From the NCBI RefSeq assembly GCF_014252075.1, contig NZ_CP059209.1:62001-126000 (forward strand): a stretch of DNA of 64,000 nucleotides, read 5' to 3'. How positions within the stretch are numbered: the first letter of the stretch is position 1; each line of letters opens with the position of its first letter. A program made the position numbers and the translations under genes. Of this stretch, positions 37,032 through 46,717 are shown one piece after another. This stretch comes from Blattabacterium cuenoti. GTDB lineage: Bacteria; Bacteroidota; Bacteroidia; Flavobacteriales; Blattabacteriaceae. The notes beneath the pieces were generated by a model. It made no database searches. It saw only the letters and a program-made list of their open reading frames with translations, and was not told where the DNA came from.

Positions 37032-38726
37032 ATGGAAAAAAAGTTATTTTCCGGTTCAGAAATAGTAATAAAAGCACTCTTACATGAAGAGGTAGAATAC
37101 ATATTTGGTTATCCAGGTGGAGCTATTATGCCTATCTATGATTCTTTACACGACTATTTAAATTTAGTTTCGCATATTTTAATGCGTCACGAACAAGGAT
37201 CTATTCATGCAGCACAAGGATATGCTAGAGCAACTGGAAAAATAGGTGTATGTTTTACAACTTCAGGTCCAGGAGCTACTAATTTAATTACTGGATTAGC
37301 AGATGCCTTGATAGATAGCACTCCTCTTGTTTGTATTACTGGACAAGTATCTTCTCATTTATTGGGAACCGATGCGTTTCAAGAAACAAATATTATAGAT
37401 ATTTCTATTCCTGTAACTAAATGGAATACTCAAGTATTAAAAGCTAAAGATATTTGTGAGTCAATTCAAAAAGGATTTTTTATAGCTAAAAAAGGAAGGC
37501 CAGGACCTGTATTGATAGACATTACTAAAGACGCTCAATTTCAAGAAGCTGAATTTCATTATCAACGTTGTAAATACGTTAAAAATTTTCATCCATATCC
37601 TTGTATAGAAGAAAAAAGAATAATAGAAGCGTCGAATTTAATCAACACAGCCAAAAAGCCTTTGATTCTTGTAGGTCAAGGAGTTATTTTAGCTGGAGCA
37701 GAAGAAGAATTTAAAAAATTTGTTGAAAAAACAGGAATTCCAGTAGCCAGTACTTTATTAGGATTAGGGGCTTTGAACTCTAATCACTATCTGTATGTAG
37801 GAATGTTAGGAATGCATGGAAATTATGCTCCTAATATTTTAACCAATCAATGTGATATTCTTATTGCAATAGGTATGCGTTTTGATGATCGTGTTACAGG
37901 GGATGTGAAAAAATATGCAAAACAAGCTAAAATCATTCATTTAGAAATTGATTCTTCAGAAGTTAATAAAAATATATTATGTCATATCCCTATTTTGGGA
38001 GACTGCAAATATTCTTTAAGAAAATTAATGAACTATGTTAATGAATCAAATCATGAAGAATGGATAGAAAAGTTCTTTTTTCTGAAAGAAAAAGAAAAAA
38101 CTGCAGTAATAAAAGGTGATCTTTACCCAAAGAAAAAAGGAATGACTATGGGTGAAGTCATTAAATGGATTAATCAATATAAACAAAAAAACGCTATTCT
38201 TGTAACTGATGTAGGACAACATCAAATGATAGCTTCAAGATATTTCAATTTTACCTATAAAAAAAGTCAAATAACTTCTGGAGGATTGGGAACAATGGGT
38301 TTTGCTTTACCTGCTTCAATAGGAGCTAAATTAGGAGAAAAAAACAGACAAGTTATTTGTATTGTAGGAGACGGTGGGATTCAAATGACAATACAAGAGA
38401 TGGGAACCATCTTACAGAATGATATTTCTGTGAAAATTATATTACTGAATAATAATTTTTTGGGAATGGTACGTCAGTGGCAACAGCTTTTTTTTGATAA
38501 ACGTTATTCGTGCACAAAATTAATTAATCCAGATTTCATAAAGTTAGCTAATGCTTATAACATAAAAGCAAAAAAAGTAAGCAGAAGAGAAGAATTAGAA
38601 GAATCTGTAAAAAAAGCATTGAATAATGAAAAAACTTTTTTATTAGAAGTTGTAATAGAAAGAGAAGACAATGTTTTTCCTATGATTCCTGCAGGAGGTT
38701 CTGTAGATGAAATTCGTTTAACATAA
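37032..38726 (+). CDS. ilvB: Acetolactate synthase large subunit
   Basis: ThDP enzyme forming acetolactate and acetohydroxybutyrate. The N-terminus has GYPGGAIMPIYD, and the catalytic Glu lies in LMRHEQGSIHAAQGYAR. The ThDP motif GDGGIQMTIQEMGT leads to LNNNFLGMVRQWQQ. It is 564 residues and complete. It pairs with the short ilvN product. Confidence 0.95.
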   Translation: MEKKLFSGSEIVIKALLHEEVEYIFGYPGGAIMPIYDSLHDYLNLVSHILMRHEQGSIHAAQGYARATGKIGVCFTTSGPGATNLITGLADALIDSTPLVCITGQVSSHLLGTDAFQETNIIDISIPVTKWNTQVLKAKDICESIQKGFFIAKKGRPGPVLIDITKDAQFQEAEFHYQRCKYVKNFHPYPCIEEKRIIEASNLINTAKKPLILVGQGVILAGAEEEFKKFVEKTGIPVASTLLGLGALNSNHYLYVGMLGMHGNYAPNILTNQCDILIAIGMRFDDRVTGDVKKYAKQAKIIHLEIDSSEVNKNILCHIPILGDCKYSLRKLMNYVNESNHEEWIEKFFFLKEKEKTAVIKGDLYPKKKGMTMGEVIKWINQYKQKNAILVTDVGQHQMIASRYFNFTYKKSQITSGGLGTMGFALPASIGAKLGEKNRQVICIVGDGGIQMTIQEMGTILQNDISVKIILLNNNFLGMVRQWQQLFFDKRYSCTKLINPDFIKLANAYNIKAKKVSRREELEESVKKALNNEKTFLLEVVIEREDNVFPMIPAGGSVDEIRLT

Positions 38727-38751
38727 TTAATTAAAAAAATATTTATATACT

Positions 38752-39066
38752 ATGAAGCATAAATTCAGAGTAATAATTTTAGGAGAAAGAGAAACAAGAT
38801 TATTGAGTAGAATCCTTATTATATTGAATAGAAGAAATTTGAAAACTAATCATATCAATGTCAACGTATCTAGTAATGAAAATGAAACTATTGGAAATGT
38901 TCAATATGTTTTAGATTTAGAATGTAAAGAAGAACAATTGATTAAAGTTAAAAAATTAATTGAAAAATCAATTGGAATTATTCATGTTTATTATTCTAGA
39001 ATAGAAGAAAAAAATTCTAGAAAAAATTCATGGAAAAAAATAGATTTACCGCTAGCAACATCTTAA
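38752..39066 (+). CDS. ilvN: Acetolactate synthase small subunit, reduced to the ACT domain
   Basis: Regulatory subunit. The N-terminal ACT fold is recognisable (FRVIILGERETRLLSRILIILNRRNLKT, written here in part: RLLSRILIILNRRN). At only 104 residues it lacks the C-terminal domain of the usual 160-180-residue IlvN/IlvH proteins. The stop is followed directly by ilvC after 14 bases, with no sequence space for a lost remainder. It may still activate IlvB; valine feedback control may be changed. Confidence 0.88.
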   Translation: MKHKFRVIILGERETRLLSRILIILNRRNLKTNHINVNVSSNENETIGNVQYVLDLECKEEQLIKVKKLIEKSIGIIHVYYSRIEEKNSRKNSWKKIDLPLATS

Positions 39067-39080
39067 ATTAAATAAAAATC

Positions 39081-40133
39081 ATGAAAATTAAATTTGGATC
39101 TGTAGAAGAAACTATTATAACAAGAGAAGAATTTCCATTATCAAAAGCTAGAGAAATCTTAAAAAAAGAAACTATTTCTGTACTAGGATATGGAGTTCAA
39201 GGTCCTGGACAATCTCTAAATTTGAAAAATAATGGATTTCAAGTTATTGTAGGACAAAGAAAAAATTCTATTTCTTGGGAAAAAGCACTAAAAGATGGAT
39301 GGATAGAAGGAAAAGATCTTTTTTCTTTAGAAGAAGCCTCTGAAAAAGGGACTATACTCATGTATTTATTATCAGATGCAGGTCAAATCTCTTTTTGGCC
39401 AATTCTTTCTAGATATCTTACTAAAGGAAAATCTTTATATTTTTCGCATGGTTTTGGATTAACTTTTTGTGAAAAAACAAAAATATATCCATCTAAAGAT
39501 ATAGACATTTTTTTAGTAGCGCCCAAAGGATCAGGGACTAGTTTAAGAAGACTTTTTTTACAAGGAAAAGGAATTAATTCCAGTTATGCTATTTATCAAG
39601 ATTATAGTGGAAAATGTTTAGAAAAAGCTTTATCTATTGGAATAGGAATAGGGTCTGGATATTTATTTGAAACTAGTTTTAAAAGTGAAGTATACTCTGA
39701 TTTAGTAGGAGAAAGAGGGACTTTAATGGGAGCTATACAAGGAATTTTTTCTGCACAATATCAAATATTAAGAGAAAAAGGTCATTCTCCTTCAGAATCT
39801 TTTAACGAAACTGTAGAAGAACTAACCCAAAGTCTAATGCCATTAGTAGCGGAAAAAGGAATGGATTGGATGTATGATAATTGTTCTACAACAGCACAAA
39901 GAGGAGCTTTAGATTGGTGGAAAAAATTTAGAGATGTTACGTATCCGATATTTAAAGAATTATATCATGAAGTTTCTTCTGGAGATGAGGCTGAAAGAAT
40001 TATAAAAGCTAATAGTGATATAGATTACAGAATAAAGTTAAAAAAAGAGTTACAAGATCTTAAAGAAAGTGAATTATGGAAAGTGGGATCAATTATTCGT
40101 GATCTTAGACCAGAAAATAAAGATAAAAAATAG
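39081..40133 (+). CDS. ilvC: Ketol-acid reductoisomerase
   Basis: Isomerises and reduces acetolactate. The nucleotide-binding SVLGYGVQGPGQSLNLKNNG, VAPKGSGTSLRR, the metal-binding DLVGERGTLMGAIQG and the late KGMDWMYDNCSTTAQRGALDWW are visible. It is 350 residues. The glycine motif with GPGQ in place of the more common GHAQ is, as far as I know, the Bacteroidetes form. It is followed by ilvA after 65 bases. Confidence 0.94.
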   Translation: MKIKFGSVEETIITREEFPLSKAREILKKETISVLGYGVQGPGQSLNLKNNGFQVIVGQRKNSISWEKALKDGWIEGKDLFSLEEASEKGTILMYLLSDAGQISFWPILSRYLTKGKSLYFSHGFGLTFCEKTKIYPSKDIDIFLVAPKGSGTSLRRLFLQGKGINSSYAIYQDYSGKCLEKALSIGIGIGSGYLFETSFKSEVYSDLVGERGTLMGAIQGIFSAQYQILREKGHSPSESFNETVEELTQSLMPLVAEKGMDWMYDNCSTTAQRGALDWWKKFRDVTYPIFKELYHEVSSGDEAERIIKANSDIDYRIKLKKELQDLKESELWKVGSIIRDLRPENKDKK

Positions 40134-40198
40134 TTGATTTTTAAAATTAACTAATTAACAATTACACTTTTTATTATTTTTAAAGGATTTTTAAAAGA

Positions 40199-41464
40199 TT
40201 GAAAAATAGATTTAAAGGTTACTTTCCTTCTTATAAAGAAGTAATCAAAGCCAAAAATGTATTAAAAGATATAATTTATGAAACTCCGTTACAGAGAAAT
40301 TCTATTTTGTCAGAAAAATATAAAGCTAATGTTTTTTTGAAAAGGGAAGATTTACAAATTATACGTTCATATAAAATTAGAGGAGCCTATAACAAAATGA
40401 AAAGCCTATCTCACACAGAGTTAAAAAAAGGAATTGTGTGTGCTAGCGCAGGAAATCATGCACAAGGAGTCGCTTATTCCTGTCATATGTTAAAGATCCC
40501 AGGAAAAATTTATATGCCGAATACCACTCCGAAACAAAAAATAGAAAGAGTAAAAATGTTTGGAAAAGAATATATTGATATTATTCTGATTGGAGATACT
40601 TTTGATGCGGTTAGTTATGAGGCCATGAAGTATTGCAAAAAAAATGCAAAAATTTTTATTCATCCTTTTGATGATATTAAAATTATTGAAGGACAAGCTA
40701 CTGTTGGATTAGAAATTTTAAAACAATCTATTTCAAACATAGATTATGTCTTTATCCCTATTGGAGGAGGGGGGTTAGCTTCTGGTGTAGGAAGTCATAT
40801 TAAAGAATTTAGTCCAAAAACTAAAATTATAGGAGTAGAACCTCAAGGAGCTCCATCTATGAGTTTTTCTTTAAAAAAAGGAAAAGTTGTAGAATTAAAA
40901 AAAATAGATAGATTTATTGATGGAGCTTCAGTAAAAAAAGTAGGAGAGTTAAATTTTAATATATGCAATCAAATATTATATGATATCAAAACAGTTCCAG
41001 AAGGAAAAGTTTGCACAACTATTCTAGATTTATATAATTTAGAAGCCATTGTGGCAGAACCTGCTGGAGCACTTTCAATAGCTGCTTTAGATTTTTATTC
41101 TGAAAAGATTAAAGGAAAAACTATTGTTTGTATTCTAAGTGGAGGAAATAATGATATTACCAGAACAGAAGAAATTAGAGAAAGATCTCTTTTGTATGAA
41201 GAGAAAAAGCATTATTTTGTAGTTAAATTTCCACAAAGAGCTGGGGCTTTGAAAGAATTTGTTAATAATATTTTAGGGCCAAAAGATGACATTGCCTATT
41301 TTGAATATTCAAAAAAAACTTCCAAAGAAGAAGGCCCTGCTGTAATAGGAATAGAATTGGCTGATAAAAATGAGTTTTCCGCATTATTAGGAAGGATGAA
41401 AAAGAATAGAGTTCATTTTCAATATTTGAATCAAAATCCAGATTTATTTCGTGTTCTTATATGA
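40199..41464 (+). CDS. ilvA: Threonine deaminase (biosynthetic)
   Basis: PLP enzyme making 2-oxobutyrate for isoleucine. The PLP Lys lies in RSYKIRGAYNKM, the phosphate cradle is GGGGLASGVG, and the Ser-rich site is CASAGNHAQGVAY. A C-terminal ACT-like region (FVVKFPQRAGALKEFVNNIL) indicates the regulated form. The start is a TTG at 40199: the frame has a TAA at 40181-40183 and no ATG until well inside the conserved part. AAAGGA at 40182-40187, 11 bases upstream, could act as a ribosome site. It ends 4 bases from the antisense tRNA gene. Confidence 0.93.
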   Translation: MKNRFKGYFPSYKEVIKAKNVLKDIIYETPLQRNSILSEKYKANVFLKREDLQIIRSYKIRGAYNKMKSLSHTELKKGIVCASAGNHAQGVAYSCHMLKIPGKIYMPNTTPKQKIERVKMFGKEYIDIILIGDTFDAVSYEAMKYCKKNAKIFIHPFDDIKIIEGQATVGLEILKQSISNIDYVFIPIGGGGLASGVGSHIKEFSPKTKIIGVEPQGAPSMSFSLKKGKVVELKKIDRFIDGASVKKVGELNFNICNQILYDIKTVPEGKVCTTILDLYNLEAIVAEPAGALSIAALDFYSEKIKGKTIVCILSGGNNDITRTEEIRERSLLYEEKKHYFVVKFPQRAGALKEFVNNILGPKDDIAYFEYSKKTSKEEGPAVIGIELADKNEFSALLGRMKKNRVHFQYLNQNPDLFRVLI

Positions 41465-41468
41465 ATTG

Positions 41469-41558
41469 TACCCACGACTGGATTTGAACCAGCACATCCT
41501 AATTTAATCGGATACCACTCCCTCAAAGTGGCGTGTCTCCCATTTCCACCACGTGGGC
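41469..41558 (-). tRNA. trnL: tRNA-Leu (anticodon GAG)
   Basis: Read on the minus strand. The acceptor stem GCCCACG/CGTGGGT has one G-U pair at its end. The anticodon stem is CCACT/AGTGG with loop TTGAGGG (anticodon GAG), and there is a long variable arm of class II type. The T arm is CTGGTTCAAATCCAG. Length is 90 bases; CCA is not encoded. It decodes CUC/CUU. It lies antisense to and directly after ilvA. Confidence 0.92.
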
Positions 41559-41692
41559 TGAAAATAAAAAATTTAGGGGGAACTTTGATTCAAGTTATTT
41601 TATATTATTCAAATATATAATAATTTACTGAAATTTTATCAAAAAAAAATATGATCTATCTTTGAATGAATTTTGAAAAAATAGATAATTCT

Positions 41693-42397
41693 ATGAATAT
41701 AGCAATAATAGGGTATGGGAAAATGGGAAAAGCCATAGAAAAAATAGCGAAAATCAGAAATCATAAAATTTCATTGTGTTGTGATGAAACTCCTTCTCCA
41801 TTTTTATTGAAAAATTCAGATGTAGCAATAGAGTTTAGTCAGCCGGATTCGGCTTTCAATAATGTAAAAAATTGCATAGAAAATAATGTACCAATAGTGT
41901 GTGGAACCACAGGTTGGGGGAAAAAATTTGAACTTATTAAAAAAATATGTACAGAAAAAAATGGATCGTTCTTGTATTCTTCTAATTTTAGTATTGGAAT
42001 GAATATTTTTTTTGAAATTAATAAAAAATTATCAAAACTGTTATCTAATTATTCTGAAAGTTATGAAGTCGAAATTGAGGAAATTCATCACAAAGAAAAA
42101 ATAGATAGGCCTAGCGGAACTGCTATATCTTTGGCAGAAGATATCATTAATAAAAAAATGAAAAAAACATGGATTTTAGATGCAAAAGAAACAAAAGATC
42201 AAATTTTAATTCTTTCAAAAAGATTCGAAAACGTAGCAGGAACACATGTTGTGAAATATAAATCTCAAATAGAAGAAATCAAAATACAACATGAAGCTCA
42301 CAATAGAGAAGGTTTTGCTATTGGTGCTGTGATTGCTGCAGAATGGATTCAAAACAAGAAAGGTTTTTTTTCTATGAAAGAAGTATTAGGAATATAA
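41693..42397 (+). CDS. dapB: 4-hydroxy-tetrahydrodipicolinate reductase
   Basis: Lysine/diaminopimelate pathway reductase. NAD(P)-binding IAIIGYGKMGKAIE lies at the start, with CGTTGW, SSNFSIGMNIFF and the catalytic EIHHKEKIDRPSGTA. The ATG at 41693 puts the nucleotide fold at residue 2, as in relatives; an in-frame ATG at 41666 would add nine residues. It is 234 residues. It is followed by lepB after 15 bases. Confidence 0.93.
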   Translation: MNIAIIGYGKMGKAIEKIAKIRNHKISLCCDETPSPFLLKNSDVAIEFSQPDSAFNNVKNCIENNVPIVCGTTGWGKKFELIKKICTEKNGSFLYSSNFSIGMNIFFEINKKLSKLLSNYSESYEVEIEEIHHKEKIDRPSGTAISLAEDIINKKMKKTWILDAKETKDQILILSKRFENVAGTHVVKYKSQIEEIKIQHEAHNREGFAIGAVIAAEWIQNKKGFFSMKEVLGI

Positions 42398-42412
42398 AAA
42401 TATCTTTATTTT

Positions 42413-43801
42413 ATGCACCAATATTTTATTTTTAGTGGTGTTTTTTTTCTTTTTGAATATATTATTCATATTTTAGGAACATGGAGATTTTATCAAAAAT
42501 CTGGAATTAATTCATGGAAAATTTTTATTCCCATATATAATATTTTTATTCTTTTAAAAACTTACAATCGATCTATATGGTATATGTTTCTCTTATTAAC
42601 TCCACTAACAAGTATTATTTTGCTTTTCATTTTATGGATAGATTTAATTCATGCTTTTGGAAGAGGAAGAAGGAAAGATATTTTTTTTCTATTTTTTTCT
42701 GCAGGTTTATATATTTTTTACATAAATTTTTTTGAAAAAATTCAAAAAATAGAAAAAATAAAAAAAAAAGAAGATAACACAGGAATATTATTATCTATCA
42801 TTTTTTCTTTTATCACACATACTTATATAGTTCAACCTTTTGTTATTCCTACTTCTTCTATGGAAGGGTCTTTGTTAGTAGGAGATTTTATACTAGTTAG
42901 CAAAATTCATTATGGGTTGCGAATGCCTATGTCTCCTATTTCTATTCCTTTTACACATAATAACATTGTTTTAAATGTAAGATCTTACATATCTATTTTA
43001 CGTTGGCCTTATTTTCGTTTTCCTCCCATACAATCTATACAAAGAAATGATATAGTTGTATTTAATTTTCCTAAAGATTCTAATCATAAAATTATAGATA
43101 GAAAAGATCATTATATTAAACGTTGTGTAGGACTTCCTGGAGATTTAATTTCTATTAAAAAAGGGGTTTTATTTGTTAATCATAGAAAAGAAAATTTTTT
43201 ATCAGAAAAACAACAGGCTTATTTGATTAAAACGGAAAACGTTCCTTTAAACACAGAATATCTTAAAGATAAAATGGATGTTGAAGATGTTGAATTGATT
43301 GAAGAAAAAAATGATGAATATTTTTATCAAATTATGTTAACCAAAAAAAAAGCAGTTCAAATAAATAATTTGTTTGACAATGTAGTTTTTATAAAAAAAA
43401 ATATTTTTCCAATTCAATTTCAAGAAGATTATATATTTCCAAATTATTCTGGTTGGAATAGAGATTTTTTTGGGCCATTACATATTCCTAAAAAAGGAGA
43501 ATTAATTAAATTAAATTCAAAAAATATTCATATTTATAATGAAATAATTACTTATGAAAAAGGAAAAATAGTCAATAATTCTTCAAAAGGGTACTACAAA
43601 ATAAAAAATAATTACTATTTTATGATGGGAGACAATAGACACAATTCATATGATTCTCGTTATTGGGGGTTTGTTCCAGAAGATCATGTAGTAGGAAAAC
43701 CCATATTAATATGGATGAGTATTGATTGGGATAGAAAAAATCCTTTAAATTTTTTCAGTTGGAAATTACGATGGAATCGTATTATGAAAAAAATGAACTG
43801 A
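42413..43801 (+). CDS. lepB: Signal peptidase I, Bacteroidetes long form
   Basis: Cleaves export signals. It is 462 residues, much longer than the enterobacterial form. An N-terminal membrane part of several helices (about 1-105) precedes the catalytic domain. Ser is at about 149 (PTSSMEGSLLVGD) and the general-base Lys at about 236 (HYIKRCVGLPGD). A large insertion follows before MMGDNRHNSYDSRYWGFVP. It converges on the rhomboid gene with a 2-base gap. Confidence 0.93.
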   Translation: MHQYFIFSGVFFLFEYIIHILGTWRFYQKSGINSWKIFIPIYNIFILLKTYNRSIWYMFLLLTPLTSIILLFILWIDLIHAFGRGRRKDIFFLFFSAGLYIFYINFFEKIQKIEKIKKKEDNTGILLSIIFSFITHTYIVQPFVIPTSSMEGSLLVGDFILVSKIHYGLRMPMSPISIPFTHNNIVLNVRSYISILRWPYFRFPPIQSIQRNDIVVFNFPKDSNHKIIDRKDHYIKRCVGLPGDLISIKKGVLFVNHRKENFLSEKQQAYLIKTENVPLNTEYLKDKMDVEDVELIEEKNDEYFYQIMLTKKKAVQINNLFDNVVFIKKNIFPIQFQEDYIFPNYSGWNRDFFGPLHIPKKGELIKLNSKNIHIYNEIITYEKGKIVNNSSKGYYKIKNNYYFMMGDNRHNSYDSRYWGFVPEDHVVGKPILIWMSIDWDRKNPLNFFSWKLRWNRIMKKMN

Positions 43802-43803
43802 CT

Positions 43804-44505
43804 CTAAAAATCAAAATTTTTTTTATTTAAAAAAAAACTTCCTATAAAATAACCAGACAAAATTCCTCCAATGTGAGCAAAATGAGCAACTCCAGGAGCT
43901 AAATTGAAAACTGCAGAGGTCAAACTTCCGAAAATAAAAATTATAAGAGCTTTTCTAACAGCAATTGGAAAAGGAAAAGGAAGAATAAAAATTTTATGTT
44001 CTGGAAAAAATTTAGCGAAAGCCCCCACTATTCCACTTACCGCTCCAGAGGATCCCATCATAGGAGAGTACATGGAACTATAAAGATTAATTTTTTGTTC
44101 TTCATTTAGATAATCCAATGTCTTTCTAGCTTGAGAAAAGTCTAAGGTTTGAACAAAATAATACATCACGCCAGTATTGAAAATTATTTGAAACAATGCA
44201 GCAGAAATTCCTGATAAAAAATATATTATTAGAAATTTTCTGATTCCTAACAAAGTTTCTATTTGCCCTCCAAACATGAACAAAGCTAACATATTGAAAA
44301 TAATATGTAAAAATAGACGTTTGGAATGTACAAACATATGAGTTAAAATCTGATATAATTCAAAATTATCATCTAAAGGATGATACAAAGAAAAGATATC
44401 TTCTATTTTATATTGTGAAAAAACAAAAGCAGCTGTATATACAAGTATATTAATACTAATTAAATGTTTTACAGCATCTGAGTTAAGATTCGTATAAAAA
44501 TTCAC
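43804..44505 (-). CDS. Rhomboid family intramembrane serine protease
   Basis: Multi-pass membrane protein of 233 residues. The catalytic Ser motif GSSGAVSGIVGAF (GxSG) and the His in HFAHIGGILSGYF are both present, and the H-x-x-x-N-like HIIFNMLALFMFG helix is typical. Active protease is therefore expected; its substrate is unknown. Its start overlaps the mutL end by 4 bases, as in many Bacteroidetes where the two genes are neighbours. Confidence 0.92.
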   Translation of the reverse strand: MNFYTNLNSDAVKHLISINILVYTAAFVFSQYKIEDIFSLYHPLDDNFELYQILTHMFVHSKRLFLHIIFNMLALFMFGGQIETLLGIRKFLIIYFLSGISAALFQIIFNTGVMYYFVQTLDFSQARKTLDYLNEEQKINLYSSMYSPMMGSSGAVSGIVGAFAKFFPEHKIFILPFPFPIAVRKALIIFIFGSLTSAVFNLAPGVAHFAHIGGILSGYFIGSFFLNKKNFDF

Positions 44506-46229
44506 TTTTTAAAAAAATTTTTTCTTAAAACAAAAAATATAGGATCTCCTGAATCAGTATAATTTGGATTATGACAAAAAAATAAATCTCTAATTAAACA
44601 TTCCATTTTATAAGGGGATAACTCTGTTCCGTATTTTATAGATGCGGATTTAGATATTGATTGAATAAGTATTTTTTTGTTTTTTTTTTCTCCTTTAATG
44701 AAATTATATTTTAAAATGTTTTGAAAAATTTCAATCAAAATATTTTGATGTATATTTTCAGGAATAGAATACAGATAAGCTGATTCATTACAGAAATATA
44801 AGTGAAAACCAAAATTGATTAAATCATCTTTTATATTTTTTAAAGAAATGAATTCCTTTTTCAAAAGTTTCACTTTTATAGGAAAAAGAAACTGTTGACT
44901 TATTAAATTTTCTTTTCTTAAAAAGAATTCAAATAATATGTTCTGATGCGCTCTATGTTGATCTACTAATATGATATATTCATTATTCAATGTAAAAATT
45001 ATGTATTTTCTATTAATCTGAAAAGTTTTTATTCTTTTTTCATTAGAAATATAACGAGATAATTGATTTGTTAAATGAACATTTTTTTTTAAAATAGAAG
45101 AATCATTTAATCGTAACCAATTTTCTAATTGAATTACTTTTTCTTTATAAGAAAGTTCTTCAAAACATAAATCATTCAAAAAAGAGTCTTTCAAATTACA
45201 GTATAATAGAACATCTGAATTTTTCAATTCTTTGTTTTTCACTTCATATTGATAAAACAAAACATTTTTTATCTCCTGTTGAATCATACAACCAATAACC
45301 TCTTCTTCTTCTAATTTAACTTCTTTTTTCGCAGGGTGTATATTCCAATTTACTAAACTTGAGTCTATATGAATAAAAATAAAATAAGAAGCTGTTTTAA
45401 AATCTTTCAAAAAACCATCATAAGCATGAATAATTTTTCTGTGCAAAAGTAAATGATTAACACAACGTTGATTAACTAATATAAATTGGTCTCCTTTTTT
45501 TATATAAGGATCTGGAACGCTCACAAATCCTTCAACAAGAATTCTTTTTTTATTTATTAAAATAGGCGTTAATATTTTATTTTTATTTTTAAAAATTTCT
45601 TTAATCCTTTCTATTAAAGAAGCTTCTTGAAAAGAAAAAACAATTTTATCATTGTGATAAAAACGATATAGAATATTTCTATGAGCTAAAACTATTTTAT
45701 AAAATTCATGAACGATATGTTGAAATTCTATTCGTGAAGATTTTAAAAATTGCCTTCTAGCAGGAAGTTTATAGAAAATATTTTTGACAGAAATTCTTGT
45801 TCCTTTAAGGATGTTTATAGGGATTTCTTCTCTTATTTTACCTTCTTCTACAAAAAGGTGAATTCCTACTAAATCCTCTTTATTTTTAGTTTGTATTTCT
45901 AGTTGAGAAATAAGAGCAATGGAAGCTAAAGCTTCTCCTCTAAATCCTTTTGTTCTAATTTGAAAAATATCATCAGATTTTTTTATTTTTGAAGTAGCAT
46001 ATCTCTGAATGCTCATTTTTGCATCATTTATACTCATTCCGTCTCCATCATCTATTAACTGAATTAACGTTTTTCCTGAATCTTTTATAAAAATATCGAT
46101 CATTTTTGCGTTTGCATCTATTGCATTTTCTAAAAGTTCTCTGAGAACAGAAGAAGGGCGTTGTATAACTTCTCCTGCAGCTATTTGACTAATCACATTT
46201 ACAGGCAAAAATTGAATAATATTTTTCAT
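44502..46229 (-). CDS. mutL: DNA mismatch repair protein MutL
   Basis: GHKL ATPase with AGEVIQRPSSVLRELLENAIDA, IDDGDGM and TKGFRGEALASI. It is 575 residues. The C-terminal dimerisation domain reads LVDQHRAHQNILFE where endonuclease-type MutL has DQHAxxE; the Glu is replaced by Gln, so nicking activity is doubtful. I recall a similar form in other Bacteroidetes. It lies between ribH (4-base overlap) and the rhomboid gene (4-base overlap). Confidence 0.94.
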   Translation of the reverse strand: MKNIIQFLPVNVISQIAAGEVIQRPSSVLRELLENAIDANAKMIDIFIKDSGKTLIQLIDDGDGMSINDAKMSIQRYATSKIKKSDDIFQIRTKGFRGEALASIALISQLEIQTKNKEDLVGIHLFVEEGKIREEIPINILKGTRISVKNIFYKLPARRQFLKSSRIEFQHIVHEFYKIVLAHRNILYRFYHNDKIVFSFQEASLIERIKEIFKNKNKILTPILINKKRILVEGFVSVPDPYIKKGDQFILVNQRCVNHLLLHRKIIHAYDGFLKDFKTASYFIFIHIDSSLVNWNIHPAKKEVKLEEEEVIGCMIQQEIKNVLFYQYEVKNKELKNSDVLLYCNLKDSFLNDLCFEELSYKEKVIQLENWLRLNDSSILKKNVHLTNQLSRYISNEKRIKTFQINRKYIIFTLNNEYIILVDQHRAHQNILFEFFLRKENLISQQFLFPIKVKLLKKEFISLKNIKDDLINFGFHLYFCNESAYLYSIPENIHQNILIEIFQNILKYNFIKGEKKNKKILIQSISKSASIKYGTELSPYKMECLIRDLFFCHNPNYTDSGDPIFFVLRKNFFKK

Positions 46230-46708
46230 TTGATAGACCTTCTAAATAAAGACATATATATAGCTGTTTTAGCACATTCAACCCCCCTATTTCCATTTTT
46301 TCCACCTGATCGTTCAAAAGATTGTTGTCGATTTCTATCAGTAAGAACACAAAATATAATAGGAACATCATATTTTATATTAATATCTTTGATCCCTTGC
46401 GAAATAGCTCTACATAGATATTCGAAATGATGAGTTTCTCCTTGTATAAGAGAACCAATTGTAATAATTGAATCAAAATTATAGCAATGTGCTATTTTTT
46501 TAGCAGAATAAATTAATTCATAACTTCCAGGAACTTCCCAAGTTTGTATTTTTTCTTTCAAAATTCCAGATTGAATGAAAGTTTCATAAGCTCCTTTATA
46601 TAATCTTTTAGTAATTTCTTTATTCCATAGAGAAACAATAATTGCAAATTTCAAATTTGCATTTTGTATTTTTTTTTTATCTAATGAATAAACAGGACAT
46701 GTTTTCAT
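46226..46708 (-). CDS. ribH: 6,7-dimethyl-8-ribityllumazine synthase
   Basis: Penultimate enzyme of riboflavin synthesis. WEVPGSYELIYSAKK, GSLIQGETHHFEYLCRAISQGI (with the catalytic His) and VPIIFCVLT are diagnostic. At 160 residues it has normal length. It overlaps mutL by 4 bases. No other rib genes are in the window. Confidence 0.94.
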   Translation of the reverse strand: MKTCPVYSLDKKKIQNANLKFAIIVSLWNKEITKRLYKGAYETFIQSGILKEKIQTWEVPGSYELIYSAKKIAHCYNFDSIITIGSLIQGETHHFEYLCRAISQGIKDINIKYDVPIIFCVLTDRNRQQSFERSGGKNGNRGVECAKTAIYMSLFRRSIK

Positions 46709-46717
46709 AAATATAAT

